Assembly (NCBI GenBank): GCA_008933995.1
Contig: WARS01000071.1
Coordinates: 2,095,047 to 2,159,046 of the forward strand
Source: Datnioides undecimradiatus
Lineage: Eukaryota; Chordata; Actinopteri; Lobotiformes; Datnioididae
Direction of reading: 5' to 3'
DNA: 64,000 nucleotides
This document shows positions 22,635 to 34,035 of this stretch, piece after piece (position 1 is the first letter of the stretch; each line of letters starts with the position of its first letter). Below the pieces are notes generated by a model. That model saw only the letters and a list, made by a program, of their open reading frames with translations, was not told the DNA's origin and did no database searches. The translations under genes were made by a program, and so were the position numbers.

Positions 22635-25600
22635 TTTCTCTTCGCTCTTCGTCGTCACACTTTGGCCTGGTGTTGCAGCCCTGTTCATCAGACTCATTTC
22701 CTTTCCTTCGCCTCCTCGTGGTCTCTGATTCTTCTGGCTCCTTAATGGATTTGTCTGTCTCGCCTTCTTCTGTTCTGACCCTGCCTGCTGCCTCCCTGCC
22801 CTGTGTTTGGGTCCCTACGCTTCGCTTTCCTGTCTCCTGCTGGCACAAATGCAGCACTCTCAGTGATGCATGAAGTCAAGCGACGCCGCAGAGCGCGATT
22901 AATCTGCTTTAATCTTTGACGCATCACTTTTCTGTAATTAATTATTGGAAATAAAAGCATTATTTAGACAACCCTAATTAAAACACATTTCTGCTGACTG
23001 ATCTGCATTTAATGGGAATCTCTAATCCCTGAAAATTGACTTTTTTGCTACATTAAACTATCATTTATCATTTTATATATAAGAGACTATTAGTATATTA
23101 CACATCACAATGTCCTTAGATGCATTTCATCTCCCTCTCTGCACTCAACCTTGAGCTGCAGACTTTAACATAATGGCATTCAACTGAAGCTCGAGTTGTG
23201 CTTGAAGATGTTACTACGTCTGACCCAGCCGGAGAACGCAGGCTGAAATCATGCGTCGTGCATGGATGGTGACGGTGAAACTTTAATACCACCGGCCACA
23301 TTGTGTGGGATGCTGGGAAGTTTTCAAAGTGTCCTCAGAGCCACTCCTGCAGCATGTCATTCTTCTGGAACGTGTTGTTTGCCAGCGAAGCTCAGAAGTT
23401 CCTCTGAAAGTTGAGCGTTTAGCTTTATTTTGGGGAGCTAATTACACAGCAGGGGCGCCGGCATGCGCTGTAATTAATCTGTCGTTGTAGTTTCATCGTA
23501 TAAAATATTAAAACCAATAATTATTACGTTGAATAATTAATAGTGATAATTACTGGTGGTAATAACCACGCCGTGGACACGAAGCTGACCCAAACATCAG
23601 TCCACTCGCGTCCCGTCAGGCTCCTCGTCTGCCGACGCTCCGTCGGGCTGTAGATGGCGTGTCCTCCGAGGGTGGAGGGTGGAGGAGGGGGTGTGAATAT
23701 CTTTTCACAGTGCATGTAGTTCATATGCATAAATGCATGATGGGGGTGTGCCGTTACGGCACTGATGCCGTGAGGTCATCGGTGTAAATTACACGGCTCC
23801 TACTGTGTCATTAGCCTCAAACCTGAGCAGATGTATGAACGGGTTAAACGTGTCACATGTGTTGGCATCGCCGCTCTGTCACCGCCAGAGAACACGTTGG
23901 ATAAATCAAGAAGATCATGAAGGTTCTGGTCTCACTGACTTCCTGTTTGACATCAATCATATGTCATATCACCAAACTTTTAATAAAATGGTGCAGCAGG
24001 AACACAGATGAGGGACCCAGACGCCAATGATCTCACTTCCCATTGGCTGTCGAAGCGCAGCGAGGAAACACGGGATCATTGGCAGCGCTGACTCAATCGC
24101 AGCAGTCATTTCAGTGTGACTTCACTTGCTTTTGGTTTTTATGGATTGTGATGAATTAAGTTAGATGCAGGTGAGGAGGCTCGGGTGATCATGAGTGAAC
24201 ACCGGGTGATAAAGAAAAGCACAAAACAGGAAGTGGAACGACAAACTCAGACGCACAGGTGACGATGCACAGCAGAGGAGCGCTGGGGTTCATGCAGAAT
24301 CTGATCTACTGAAGGAATTAAGGAGCCTCCGACCTAATCCAGAGACACCGGGATGACTTTAGTGGTGTACTATACAGTACCTGTGCGTCTGAACCTGAGC
24401 ATCAGGCCTGTGGTAAATCGCTAACTTGCCACTCAGAGTTGACTTGCAGCCATAAACGTGTGTGAGCTGCAACTGTAGGCAACACACGCCCAACTCATCA
24501 CATACGGACGTATGCTCAGGATCTGTTTTTGTCACTCTTCAGCAAGGTGGGGATCCATTAAAAGTCGTTTTTCATGTGCAGGGCGGCCACAGATGTTCCC
24601 TCTATGTTGTAAGCAGCCGACCTGAGACCGTAGCCTGGAGAGCTCGCAGACTGTTCGGGTTCGAGCAGCAAAACTACGCTGTTTGGTTTGAAAAAGGTCA
24701 TAAAAGGAGGAACTTACCTTTACTTGACTATGACTGGACCATACTGGCCAAATGGTGAATGTGTTCTGCTTCAAACAAAAGGAAACTGACTCCTGATTCA
24801 ATAAAATCTGCACAGCCTCTGTTGTGCACTGAACACTTGCCAGTCTAATTACTTCATTGTTGTCACTTTCATTTTATTTTTATTTATTTGTAGTCAGTTT
24901 CACTAATACATAAATGCTTTGTGCACGGCAGCGAGCTAAAGACGCTAACAATGAAGGTTGACGGCAGCGAATTACATGCTAAGATGCAAATTAAAACAGT
25001 ATGAGATGTCAAATGCCTGTCGCTGAATTGACTAATCCTTTTACACCAGAATAAATGAATCCGCAGGAGCAAAAGTAATGATAGTCGACAGGTATTTAAA
25101 GTGTAACCCAGCATTACACAGTCTGCAGCCTCAGAGGTCTGCAGAAGGACCTCTGACAGCGCGTTATCGTTCGAAGCTGCAGCCGCGGCCCCCAGCTCAA
25201 GAAAGACTTTGTTTCCGGTTTGGGTTGAAACAGTGACCTGACCTGACATCGGGTCACTATTGAGGTCTTGTGACGTCTCCTGCTTTTAGCTGGTTTTGGT
25301 TTCTATCAGCTCCTGAGGGGAAACAGCTGGCTCCCGAGCCACTAAACGCTCCACTATGATCACCAGCTGGTTGGTAATGGTGTCTGCTGATTGGTACTGA
25401 GCAGGTAGAGCACAACGTGTCTTCAGAGGCTTTGCACTGAGAATAGCTGCCAGAAATTATGATATAAGAGCAGTGGGGGTGAACAGAAATGGTTAAGCTG
25501 TAGGTCGGACAGCTGAACAATGAGCAGGTCCTTAAAGCTGGGGGTGGACCTGCAGGTTCAGGTGTGTGCTGGATGTTCTCTGGACCTTCTCCTTCTCCAA

Positions 25601-26365
25601 GCTTCAACTTAAATCTCCTTATTGAGAAGATTGGCGTTGTAACATCAAGCAAACAGGGCAGGAGGGAAGCTACGATAGTGTTGGTGCAGCCAAAACAACC
25701 TGTTTTCGAAGCCCTCTGCTCCTGCACGGAGAGCCAAAGCTGTGTGCACAGCTGGAGTGAAGCTCTTCCCCCAGATGCCTGCAGCAGAGCTCTCCACTCA
25801 CAGATTGATCCCGCGTGACAAATTCACCATGCATAACCTCGCAAATGCAGAGGAGAACGGCCAGCACGCCCCGTCTGATCTGATGCACCAGCTCTCAATG
25901 CAGCTGGTCACATAATAACATGTAGCTCACGGACTCAGAGAGCTGCAGCACGCTCGTGTCCTAAAGCACGTTCAAGCAGTTGGAGTTCCTGTTTGTTTAC
26001 ACTGGCTGCTGGGCTGTGTCTCCAGCCTCCCGCGGCAGGCGAGTTCCCTCCCATCACTCCTCACATTCAGCAGCCAACTTTGTGACCAAGTGCCGTTAAC
26101 CGCTGTTGAACACCAGACACATCCACCAGCTCGGTCATGCGCCGCCAGAGAAGCTCAGGCACACACAATAACAAGTCAATAACTGCACTGAGAAGTAAAC
26201 ACTGCTGCATGTTTACCTTTTGAATTTCATTTGCATATAGATTAATGTATGAATTCAGTACTTTCCCCTTTTCCTTACAGAATGATGCAACATACCATTT
26301 ATAAGCATTGTTGTCAACTGAATGGGATGTTTTGATAGTTCACGGTTGCAATCATTACATATATA
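22635..26365. other. Long unique stretch, no gene seen
   Basis: 22640-22860 is pyrimidine-leaning and gives complementary frames on both strands. At 23439-23444 and 23471-23476 two TAATTA words lie inside a GCTAATTACA / CTGTAATTAA arrangement flanking a CpG-rich centre. TTGCGTCTGC-like tails and tRNA boxes are absent. The longest frame (minus, 25257-25727, 156 codons) has no recognisable motif. Confidence 0.45.
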
Positions 26366-26368
26366 CAA

Positions 26369-26393
26369 GTGTGTGTGTGTGTGTGTGTGTGTG
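26369..26393. repeat. (GT)n microsatellite
   Basis: Twelve GT units. A 137-codon plus frame (26322-26735) begins through it and is not trusted. Confidence 0.9.
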
Positions 26394-26610
26394 CATGTAT
26401 CTTCAATATGTTGTATAGGCAATCTACATAATGTAGTCTGTGGGGATTTGTGTCCGTATGTGTGTGTGACAGTGGACGAACACGTCTACCGTCATGCTTC
26501 CTTCGCATTCATAATGTGTGGAGGCTTTGCAGACGCATGTAATGTGCATCATCTGTTCTGTGGAGAGGCATTAAAAGAAGCACATCGTTGTGATTTGCCG
26601 CTCGCTTTTC

Positions 26611-26664
26611 ATTGGCCGGATCACGGGCATCGCCGCAGCCGCGCTGCTCGGCGTCTTTATAAAC
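26611..26664 (+). promoter_or_regulatory. Promoter-like inverted CCAAT + TATA arrangement
   Basis: ATTGGCC (26611-26617) is followed, about 40 bases on, by TTTATAAAC (26656-26664), with CpG-rich sequence between (GCCGCAGCCGCGCTGCTCGG). The spacing fits a TATA promoter with start near 26690. Only a tiny frame follows downstream, so a transcript from here would be non-coding or spliced. This is inferred from short motifs only. Confidence 0.25.
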
Positions 26665-26809
26665 ACTCAGCAGCTACGAAACCAGCAAAGGAGCAGCGGT
26701 CACATGACTTTCCCCTCTGTATGCGAAATGAATGACTGTGTAGATTATATGTAAATGCATTATAGCTGGCCCTTACTCTGGTCTGTGTTTCTGGATATGT
26801 GAAAATGCA

Positions 26810-26810
<1 letters not shown>

Positions 26811-26844
<34 letters not shown>
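26811..26844. repeat. (GT)n microsatellite
   Basis: Seventeen pure GT units, among the longest in the window. Confidence 0.95.
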
Positions 26845-26847
<3 letters not shown>

Positions 26848-26983
26848 GAGAGCGGACGTGGCCCATGTGAGAATAACTGTTGCAGCCCGTTGCAACATTT
26901 GTTCACAGGAGCGTGAAATATTGCCAGACAGATGAACACCGAGGGCGTACAGTTTCCTGAAAAGATAGACTGAGCGGCACCCT

Positions 26984-27010
26984 CACACACACACACACAC
27001 ACACACACAC
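26984..27010. repeat. (CA)n microsatellite
   Basis: Thirteen CA units, 140 bases after the long GT tract, so the two tracts are complementary within one strand. Confidence 0.95.
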
Positions 27011-27599
27011 TGGGTAAATGACACACTGACACTGACACGGACTGACACAGCCTTACAAAAATAGCTCGGGAGGATGTGGACAGCCACAGTTCAAACCTGT
27101 CTCAGGGCAATGGATGTTACGCAACAGCAGTAACTGATACTGGGGGATTTCCATGATTTGGGAGTTTCTGGGAAATCAATAATTGTTTTGAACTCATTGC
27201 TAAGTGGAATAAAAACAGCAAAGGTCACAGTTTGAGATCCCGTGCCACCCTGAAGTCTGTCCTCAGAGAAAAGGTCCCGGTGTCATTAAAGTCAAAGGAC
27301 TTTATCCTCAGGGGAGCATGAACATATCTTCATGGTAGTGTGCGCATTAAACTGTGCAAAGTGGGGTGTGTGGTCGTTTTTATTGGATTTCAGGTCACTG
27401 CTGGTTAGACGGAGCAGAAGTGGACGTTTCGGCTGTAAGGTTGTTGGGAAACGTCTCCAGGATCACGATTCGCTCGTGGAGAACCACAGGATTTTATCTC
27501 ATCTGTAAATCCAGCCGTGGTTGGCTCGAGTGCTAGACGTGACGCAGTCTGCCTGACGGTGGTGCTGAAGTCAAAGCCAGATGGTCAACAAAGCGTCTT
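27011..27599. other. Unique DNA, no gene seen
   Basis: On the minus strand, TTCAGCACCAC followed by CGTCAGGCAG (27569 down to 27549) resembles an RE1/NRSE silencer site with two mismatches in the first 17 positions and a poor end. No coding frame is credible. Confidence 0.4.
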
Positions 27600-27862
27600 C
27601 TTGGGACTGTGGAGGTGTTTCAGAAAACAATGATCAGCTTCTTGAAGGTTGTGAGAGTCCAGCTCCGGGTTTTGGGTTGTGATGTTGGGACTGGACGTCT
27701 TTCACTGGCTGACCATAGAGAGCAGGATGGAGTGTCTTGTGTCTAGTTATGGTTCGTAAGCAAGTGTCAATGAGGGATCTGAGCAGAGCTTTGTTGGGCT
27801 GGTTGAAGCCCAGACGAGCTGCTGCATCCTGGATCATCTGCAGGGGTCTGGAGTCTGGAGTA
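27600..27862 (-). pseudogene. L2-like LINE, reverse-transcriptase C-terminal fragment (copy 3)
   Basis: Read from 27862 down. RPLQMIQDAAARLGFNQPNK is the conserved block just before the LHWLP motif of L2-type reverse transcriptases, and LLRSL follows it. Downstream (lower coordinates) the pieces CTTACGAACCATAACTAGAC, CACTCCATCCTGCTCT and CTCACAACCTTCAAGAAGCT correspond at the DNA level to copies 1 and 2. The copy extends further 5' in the reverse transcriptase than the other two but stops before the 3' tail, so its 3' end was lost after insertion. Several frame breaks; non-functional. Confidence 0.7.
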
Positions 27863-27864
27863 AG

Positions 27865-30800
27865 GTGAAGTAAGAGAACTGCTTTCCCACAGAGCGCGAC
27901 GGGTTAGAGTCCTTAACGTGAGGATCGTTACGGACCTGAAGAAGAGTGCTCAGCGAGCTTTTCCCAAGGCTGAAACAAGTGGGAAGCGGTCGATGGACGT
28001 CCGGCAGCCGACTTTCTCACAGGTTCACACATAAAAGCTGTTTTTCCCGTTTTATACAGAGGTTTGTAGTTCTGACGAAAATAATATAATATCAGCCGCT
28101 GTCACACAAACCCTACGGAAAGCAGTTAATCTCGCTGCACATGGACCTCGTGCACAGGTCGGGTTGGACTCTCACTTCTTCTTTTATACGTATGCGTGTG
28201 AAATTGAATGTGCCTCAGTTCAGCTGCTGCGTTTTGCAAATTAGTTTCCCGTCCTCTCTTCCCTGGGGATCGAAGGAAACCTCTGATGCAGACGGCGGCG
28301 CCGAGGTCCGCCTCCGTCTCTACTCCATTATTCCCTTATCGAACTCGTCTACTTGTGCATTCTGTTTCGTGCCGGGTTTCACATCCTTCTCGGCTCCACT
28401 TCTCATCCTCCGGTCTGTGTTTCCCTCCCTCGCTCCCTCCTCTCCTCTGCGAGGGCACCGGGGTAAACACGGTCCAGACAATTTTGTTTAGTTATTGAGT
28501 TGTCAAGGTGTAGAGGGACTTGTTAGCCTGCCTCATTAGCGAGCAGGAGCCAATGATTTCTTTGTTTACAGAGTGTTGCCGCCGCGCTCGGCTAGCTTGT
28601 TAGCGGCGCGGGGAGAGGTTCCTGTGTTTTCAGGTTGGCCAGGAAACCTCAGGAGCTCAGCTCCCTCAACGTCTGTCAATGCTGCCTCAAAATCATCGAC
28701 TATGAATATGAATATTGAAGCTGTAGAGCAGGACTCGATGCTGATTAACCACCGCATTATCTCACTGTATCTCTGTCTGTAGTAGTTTAGATCAACCAGC
28801 TGTGACTGGTTCACCAATCCAGGGTCGGGGGAGCTTCCACAGCTACAGCACAACAGTTTTGTTCTCACTGCCAGTAGGTGGAGGCAAAAGTCCCACATCG
28901 TAACATCAACGTCATCTCTAAATGTCTTTGCTGCTCATCGTCGTTTGGGCTAAAAGCGTTCTCTTTGCAGGAGATCCACGTGTATTCTAGTTTGTGTTGC
29001 ATGCAGTGCGTCCATTCCTGAGTTTCAGGAATTAGTTCAGACTTTCCTTCTTTACAAACAAACAGAAGCTGATTCATTATGACTTTCAGACCTTTCCTCC
29101 GTCGTGCAAATATTACTGTTTGCATAAATATGATATATTAGTTTCAAGTTTAACGTGCATTGAGCCTTTTTTGTTTTAACTCACATGGCTCATACTGAGG
29201 AAATAAAGAGGGAAATGGAGGTGACGGGAAAACAAAACAGGTTCAACATAAAAACGTAAACAGAATAAAAACAGTTAATTACTTTGCAGTGTGATAAAGT
29301 CGATGTATCACTGCAGACATTTAAGGTCGTGACTGATCAACAGCTGCCACGCTGTAGAGACGGAGGAAACTGCTCACATGTAGGACACTCTGCGACTGCC
29401 ATTACTCGATATTTAATGACTCTGAAAGGACAAATGCACAAAACAGACTGAACTGATTGCTGTGGAGGGCATATCGAACCGACTGTGGACTGATGCGTGG
29501 TCGGGATGAGCACCAAGACGTGGTAAAACACTGACATAACAATAAATACGGCAGCACTGCAAATACTGAAATGTTGAAATATTGAAGTTTGTTATTTTAG
29601 AGATAGTCAGGGTGAGAACTGAAATGTTGCCCGTCTCTGTTGGGGTTCACCAGAACCAGCATCACCTGAGTTGGGTTTCCAGCTACGGGGTCGATAGCCG
29701 ACACATAACGGAGTCCGGCCGACGCGACAGATGTGAGAAAAGTCACAGGTCCAAGATAAAAACCAGACGAGGCTGCTGACTTTAGTGAAAAATGTATTTA
29801 TGTCGAATAAATAACTGAGTTTAGTTCATTAATATTAGCTCAGGTGCACTGATTTGTAACAGTATCAGTGTGGACGACATACGCACGGGAAATCTGTTTA
29901 CATATCAGGGCTCATCATGATAATCCTGGATGCTGGACATATTAATTGGACACTTATAAGATGCAGCTTGAACATACTGAGATGAGCAAAGTCCGACGGT
30001 ATTAAAGCCACCAGACACATTCCCGGAAAACGCTGAATGTTCACTGTGATTGGTTCGCCGCCGCCGCCTCGCCACCGATCACCCTGCGTGATTGTTCCGT
30101 TTCCGGAAAACAGAGCACACAGAGCCCTCCGCACGTAAGATGCACTTTGAAATCCAGGCGGCCTGTGTGGATGAGACTTCAGTTATCGGAGCAGGGTTCA
30201 TGCGATTAATGAAATCACTTTGCGTCGCCCGGAGAGGGATGAAGATTGGTGCTTCACAAAGTTCAGAGCTTTCTTGGGAACTGCGGTGCAGCGATCGCGG
30301 TGGGTCATTCATCCCGCTAATGTGTTTTCATCAGTATTCATTGCATTATGAATTGATAAATTATGGTAGCTAAAAATTAAATCAAACCGTGTTGTTCCTG
30401 GCTCCTGTCCTCATTTCACCCTCGTCGATTTGTTTGCCTCTGTTTGCGTCTCTTTGCATCTCTTTTGTTTTCTCTCTCGTTTCCTCGCTCCGGCTCACTT
30501 TTTTGAAACTGGATCAACCTCTAAAGGCCCGGAAGAGCTCAGCGATCCTCTTCGCCCGGCCTCGTCTCCGCACTCAGCTCATTAGTCCTGATGTAAAAGC
30601 AGCTCATGTCACCGCTAAGTGGGTTTGGCACCGCAGCGTGTTTCCTCTTCACTGTGTAAGAGCACGCTGTCACTTGGAGACACAGCAGGTTGGAAAGTCG
30701 CTCCGCGGCGCTCTGATTGGTGCTAAGACGACATCTGGCTGAGTACAGGAAAGAGAAGCTGCTCACGGTCGCCTTGACTCTTGTCCGAGGCAGAGTGTCG

Positions 30801-32605
30801 CTGCTCGAACTCGAAAGGCGCGGTCGGAACGAATGAATCTGAGTGGGCTCGCTCATGGAACTGAGACCGATGGAGAACCAGATTAACGGTATCTACAACC
30901 AGAATTTATTGACCTGGCCAAAATGCAGCGTCCAGTCTGCAGAATTCAAACAAAAGCAAGATCTGCAGTTTGCAAAAGATGTCCACCATGATGCAAAGCC
31001 CGAGAACAGGTACGCAAAACCGGTAATTTAGCCGGGGAAACGGTCACACGGGGCTTTAAATTTGATCAATTTACTGTTTCAGGACACGAACGGGTTGGAA
31101 ACACAACCGTCGATGCTGGAGCGCAGCGTATTCTGCAGTGATGACCGCGCAGACGCACGACTTCAGAGCTTTATTCACCAGTTTCAGCGAAAGTAGACCG
31201 TGTTCGGGTGCAACGAACACACACACGAAAAGGAAACATTGAGATATTGAGATACCATGACCTGGGTGAATGCTCGGCTCTGATTGGCTGCAGACAACAC
31301 CACGATGGTAAGCCGTCTGTCCATCACTCAGGATAAGTGTCAGGACAAGTGCCAGTAACCATAGCAACAGAGCCTCAGTTTGCACTTTACTACAATATGC
31401 TAACAAGCTAACACCAAGGCTAATTACCACAACAGGTAACTTTAACATTAATGCAGACCTTATGATAACCCTTATGACGTGGATGCAGCTTTGAGAAGTT
31501 GCCTCTATGTTGAACCCATGATTGGTTTTGGATCTTGCTAGCATGCATTAGCTTCCTAGCCGGGCAAACGAGAAATATCTCTGGTTAACGAGCCCTTTCT
31601 GAAATTTACCCCATTTACTGGAGCGCTGAACTCGTCCACTGCATGAGAACCTAATGGGATGTTTCCAGGAATTCGCCAAACCTTCAGATGTTCTCAGGAA
31701 AACTGAGGAACCTTTGACTTTAGCTGTAAAACACATGCATATAAACAGATGATGTATTTCCTTTAGGCCAGTATTAGTGGCATACCTGTTGTCTCTCACT
31801 TCCTGGTAACAGACACCTCGTTAGGCCTTTTCCCTAGCCAATCAGCAGATGTGTCGGGCTACACAGCTGCATGCTTCTTACTTAATGAGCCGAGATGTGA
31901 GTGAGAAGCAACGGGGCCGAGGAGCCGAATGCAGATAGAGGAGCAGGTGCGGGTGCAAGGAAATGGATTCAATCAATGTACAAATGAACAGACTGTACAC
32001 TCAGGCATGAGACGGCCGCACAAATGGGAATAAGGAAGGTAGTTCCCCACACAGGTCGAACAAGTGACTGGAACACGCCACGTTTGATAAGCAGCGTATT
32101 GAATTTTGGATATTTTCTGATTCTCTTTGATTCTGAATGATGCATTTTCTGCTCTGTTGAGGTGAGAAATGCTGATATTTCACGTTTTTTAGGAGCATGT
32201 GGAATTTGCGTCGTTTAAACCGCAGGCTTACAGCGGTTTGTCGGCTCTGTGTGTTGGTAACACACCAGCTTGGCAACAGTTTGCAAGGCTGGAATAAAGA
32301 TGCACGCGCAAACAAAGAGCCGACTGTTCTGGTTGGAAGGAGAAACCCATCCAGCAAATCTACTGAGATAACAAGAGGCCGGAGCGTCAGGAGGCTGGGG
32401 ATGGTTTGGGAATGTGGACGGGTGAGCAGGTGGATGTGGGAGTCAGGTGACCGGCGTTGGTGGAAAAGTTGGAAGGGGCGTAAGGACGCAGATTGTGTGC
32501 ATTGCTGAATTGCAGGAAATAGTATGAACGGAGAACCTGCAATGACGAAACCAGAGAACTCATTGCATGGAGCCTTTACAGTATGAGGCAGTCATGTGAC
32601 GGGAG
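27865..32605. other. Longest gap without recognisable repeats, no gene seen
   Basis: 28240-28460 is pyrimidine-leaning. 30235-30375, with TCATCAGTATTCATTGCATT and ATGAATTGATAAATTATGG, has the AT-motif-rich look of a conserved non-coding element. 30540-30800 is richer in CpG. 31071-31544 holds a 157-codon minus frame with a hydrophobic stretch but no family match; its leader has no acceptor I would defend. Confidence 0.4.
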
Positions 32606-32610
32606 TGTGA

Positions 32611-32681
32611 CCAATCAGGGAAGGACACAATGAGGAGGACCCAATCAGCAGCAGGTGAACTGGGTGTCTGCATTTATAAAA
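32611..32681 (+). promoter_or_regulatory. Promoter-like CCAAT-CCAAT-TATA arrangement
   Basis: Two CCAATCA boxes (32611-32617 and 32641-32647) are spaced exactly 30 bases apart. The second is followed by TTATAAAAG (32674-32682) at 33 bases. This is a classical order for a polymerase II TATA promoter, and a start would be expected near 32705. No long frame follows within 300 bases. It could be a non-coding RNA promoter, a decayed LTR promoter or chance. Confidence 0.3.
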
Positions 32682-32709
32682 GTCTCTGTGAGGACTTAAA
32701 GGGTCCTTA

Positions 32710-33120
32710 AAGGGTTCATAGCATTAGTTAACTGTGGAATTGTGGGTGTGGCCTCAGTGATACACCCACTGCTGCAGGTGGGGGTGGGCAGTCGGGTGTC
32801 ACCGGGGGCTTTTGTTTACGTCCTCAGAAAGGGTTTGTGCGGCCCTGTTCTGTAGGAAAAGTCGTTTTTAGTGCAAGTATCTGGATATTTCCCAGGATCC
32901 CAGGTGTTCGAGCGCATGAGTCGCCCACAGGAAGCGCTTCCAGGGCGTGATCCGCACCGACGCGGTAAAAGCCTCACGCCCCTCGGTGGGATACAGACCC
33001 AAGCAGTAAGGCACACAGCTACGTTTAATTAGACTGCGAACACACGCCCACACAAAATACTGTGAGAGGGCACAAAGGGTCGTCTTTAATTAAAGCTCGC
33101 ATGCACAGAAAGAGCAACAT
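32710..33120. other. Unique DNA, no gene seen
   Basis: Begins with a short direct repeat (AAAGGGTCCTTAAAGGGTTC near 32698-32717). No acceptor or coding frame downstream of the promoter-like motif was convincing. Confidence 0.4.
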
Positions 33121-33123
33121 GCA

Positions 33124-33183
33124 TACACACACACACCTCACACACACACACACCTCACACACACACACACCTCACACACACAC
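33124..33183. repeat. (CA)n with regular CCTC breaks, minisatellite-like
   Basis: Blocks of CA are separated by CCTC about every 18 bases (breaks near 33136, 33153 and 33170). This gives three units of a higher-order repeat built on a CA microsatellite. Confidence 0.9.
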
Positions 33184-33354
33184 TTCCTGAGCAAATGAAC
33201 CTGAGGGACCTCCAGCTGCATGGAGGGGGATTCCAGGAAAGCCCCGACTTTCCTTTTTAATCATCACTTCACCCAAAGATTTGACCTTTTTTGACTTTGT
33301 CCGTCTCGTTCATGCTTCCTTCGCCTGGCCACTGTTTCCTTGCTGTGCAGCTCT

Positions 33355-33457
33355 TTCACCACCTCCATCTTCCTCCTCACTCCCTCCTCTTTGTTTTTGC
33401 TCATCCTTCCTTCTCTCCTCCTCTCTTCCTCCTTCCTCTCTCCCCTCTCCGCCCGCT
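33355..33457. repeat. Pyrimidine-rich tract
   Basis: About 100 bases nearly all C and T on the plus strand (TCC and TTCC words). It is the source of the Ser/Pro/Leu-rich plus frames and Glu/Arg-rich minus frames here, which I reject as genes. Confidence 0.75.
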
Positions 33458-33655
33458 CATTCTGAAAAACGGTGATTAGCCCTGACCTCCCAGACACAAG
33501 ATGGAGACATGTTTGCCTGTTTTGCTGTGTGTGTATGCAAATGAGACGTGTGTGTGTGCCTTGCTGCACCAGCAGGTCTGTGAGCCTAATTGCAGCCGTC
33601 TTTACCTGGTGTTTCGTCTCATGGGAGTCCCGCTGCTTCCCCTGGAAACTATCAA

Positions 33656-33687
33656 CGCAACAACAACAACAACAACAACAACAGCAA
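33656..33687. repeat. (CAA)n trinucleotide repeat
   Basis: Ten CAA units with one CAG near the end. The polyGln/polyThr/polyCys frames through it are repeat translations. Confidence 0.95.
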
Positions 33688-33846
33688 CGCGAGCTCTGCA
33701 GCTTTAACACTCGCTTCTACGCAAGTTTAAAAGTCCCACGCTGTCTGCGACACACACACACACACAAGCTGGCAAAACACTGACAGCTGATCGCTCGCTG
33801 TCACGTTAGATTAGTCGTTTGGTTTCCCATGCAGCTCTGCAACACG

Positions 33847-33880
33847 TCGCCGCCGCCGCTGCTGCTGCTGCTGGCTGCTG
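33847..33880. repeat. (CGC)n-(CTG)n trinucleotide repeat
   Basis: Four CGC units run into five CTG units and then an imperfect GGCTGCTG. A CA tract of about nine units at 33751-33768 lies just upstream. Confidence 0.85.
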
Positions 33881-33960
33881 TTTGCTGCAGTGCTGTACTG
33901 GTGTTTCTACATATTTATGATCATATGGATACAAATTTGACTTTTTTTATAGTAGCAATG

Positions 33961-34034
33961 TAAATTTGACGGGCGTCTCCTCTGAAGTAGTCACCTTGTG
34001 CAGGAGGACACCACTCGCAGTGCCTCCAGCTCAG
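33961..34034 (-). pseudogene. mariner-like transposase, C-terminal fragment (copy 2)
   Basis: Minus-strand frame 34034 to 33961 reads LSWRHCEW, PPAQGDYFRGDARQI. It shares the AQGDYF-x-GD end motif and the upstream W with the fragment at 3604-3690. There is no stop codon directly at the family end, and nothing recognisable lies upstream, so it is a short decayed relic. Both copies lie in the same orientation. Confidence 0.5.
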
Positions 34035-34035
34035 G

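Noticed and set aside
33264-33710. Minus-strand frame of 148 codons with polyCys and Glu/Arg-rich parts
   Set aside because: It is produced by the (CAA)n repeat and the neighbouring pyrimidine tract.
33900-33960. Extension of the mariner copy into a 3' terminal repeat
   Set aside because: No terminal inverted repeat or TA duplication could be recognised.
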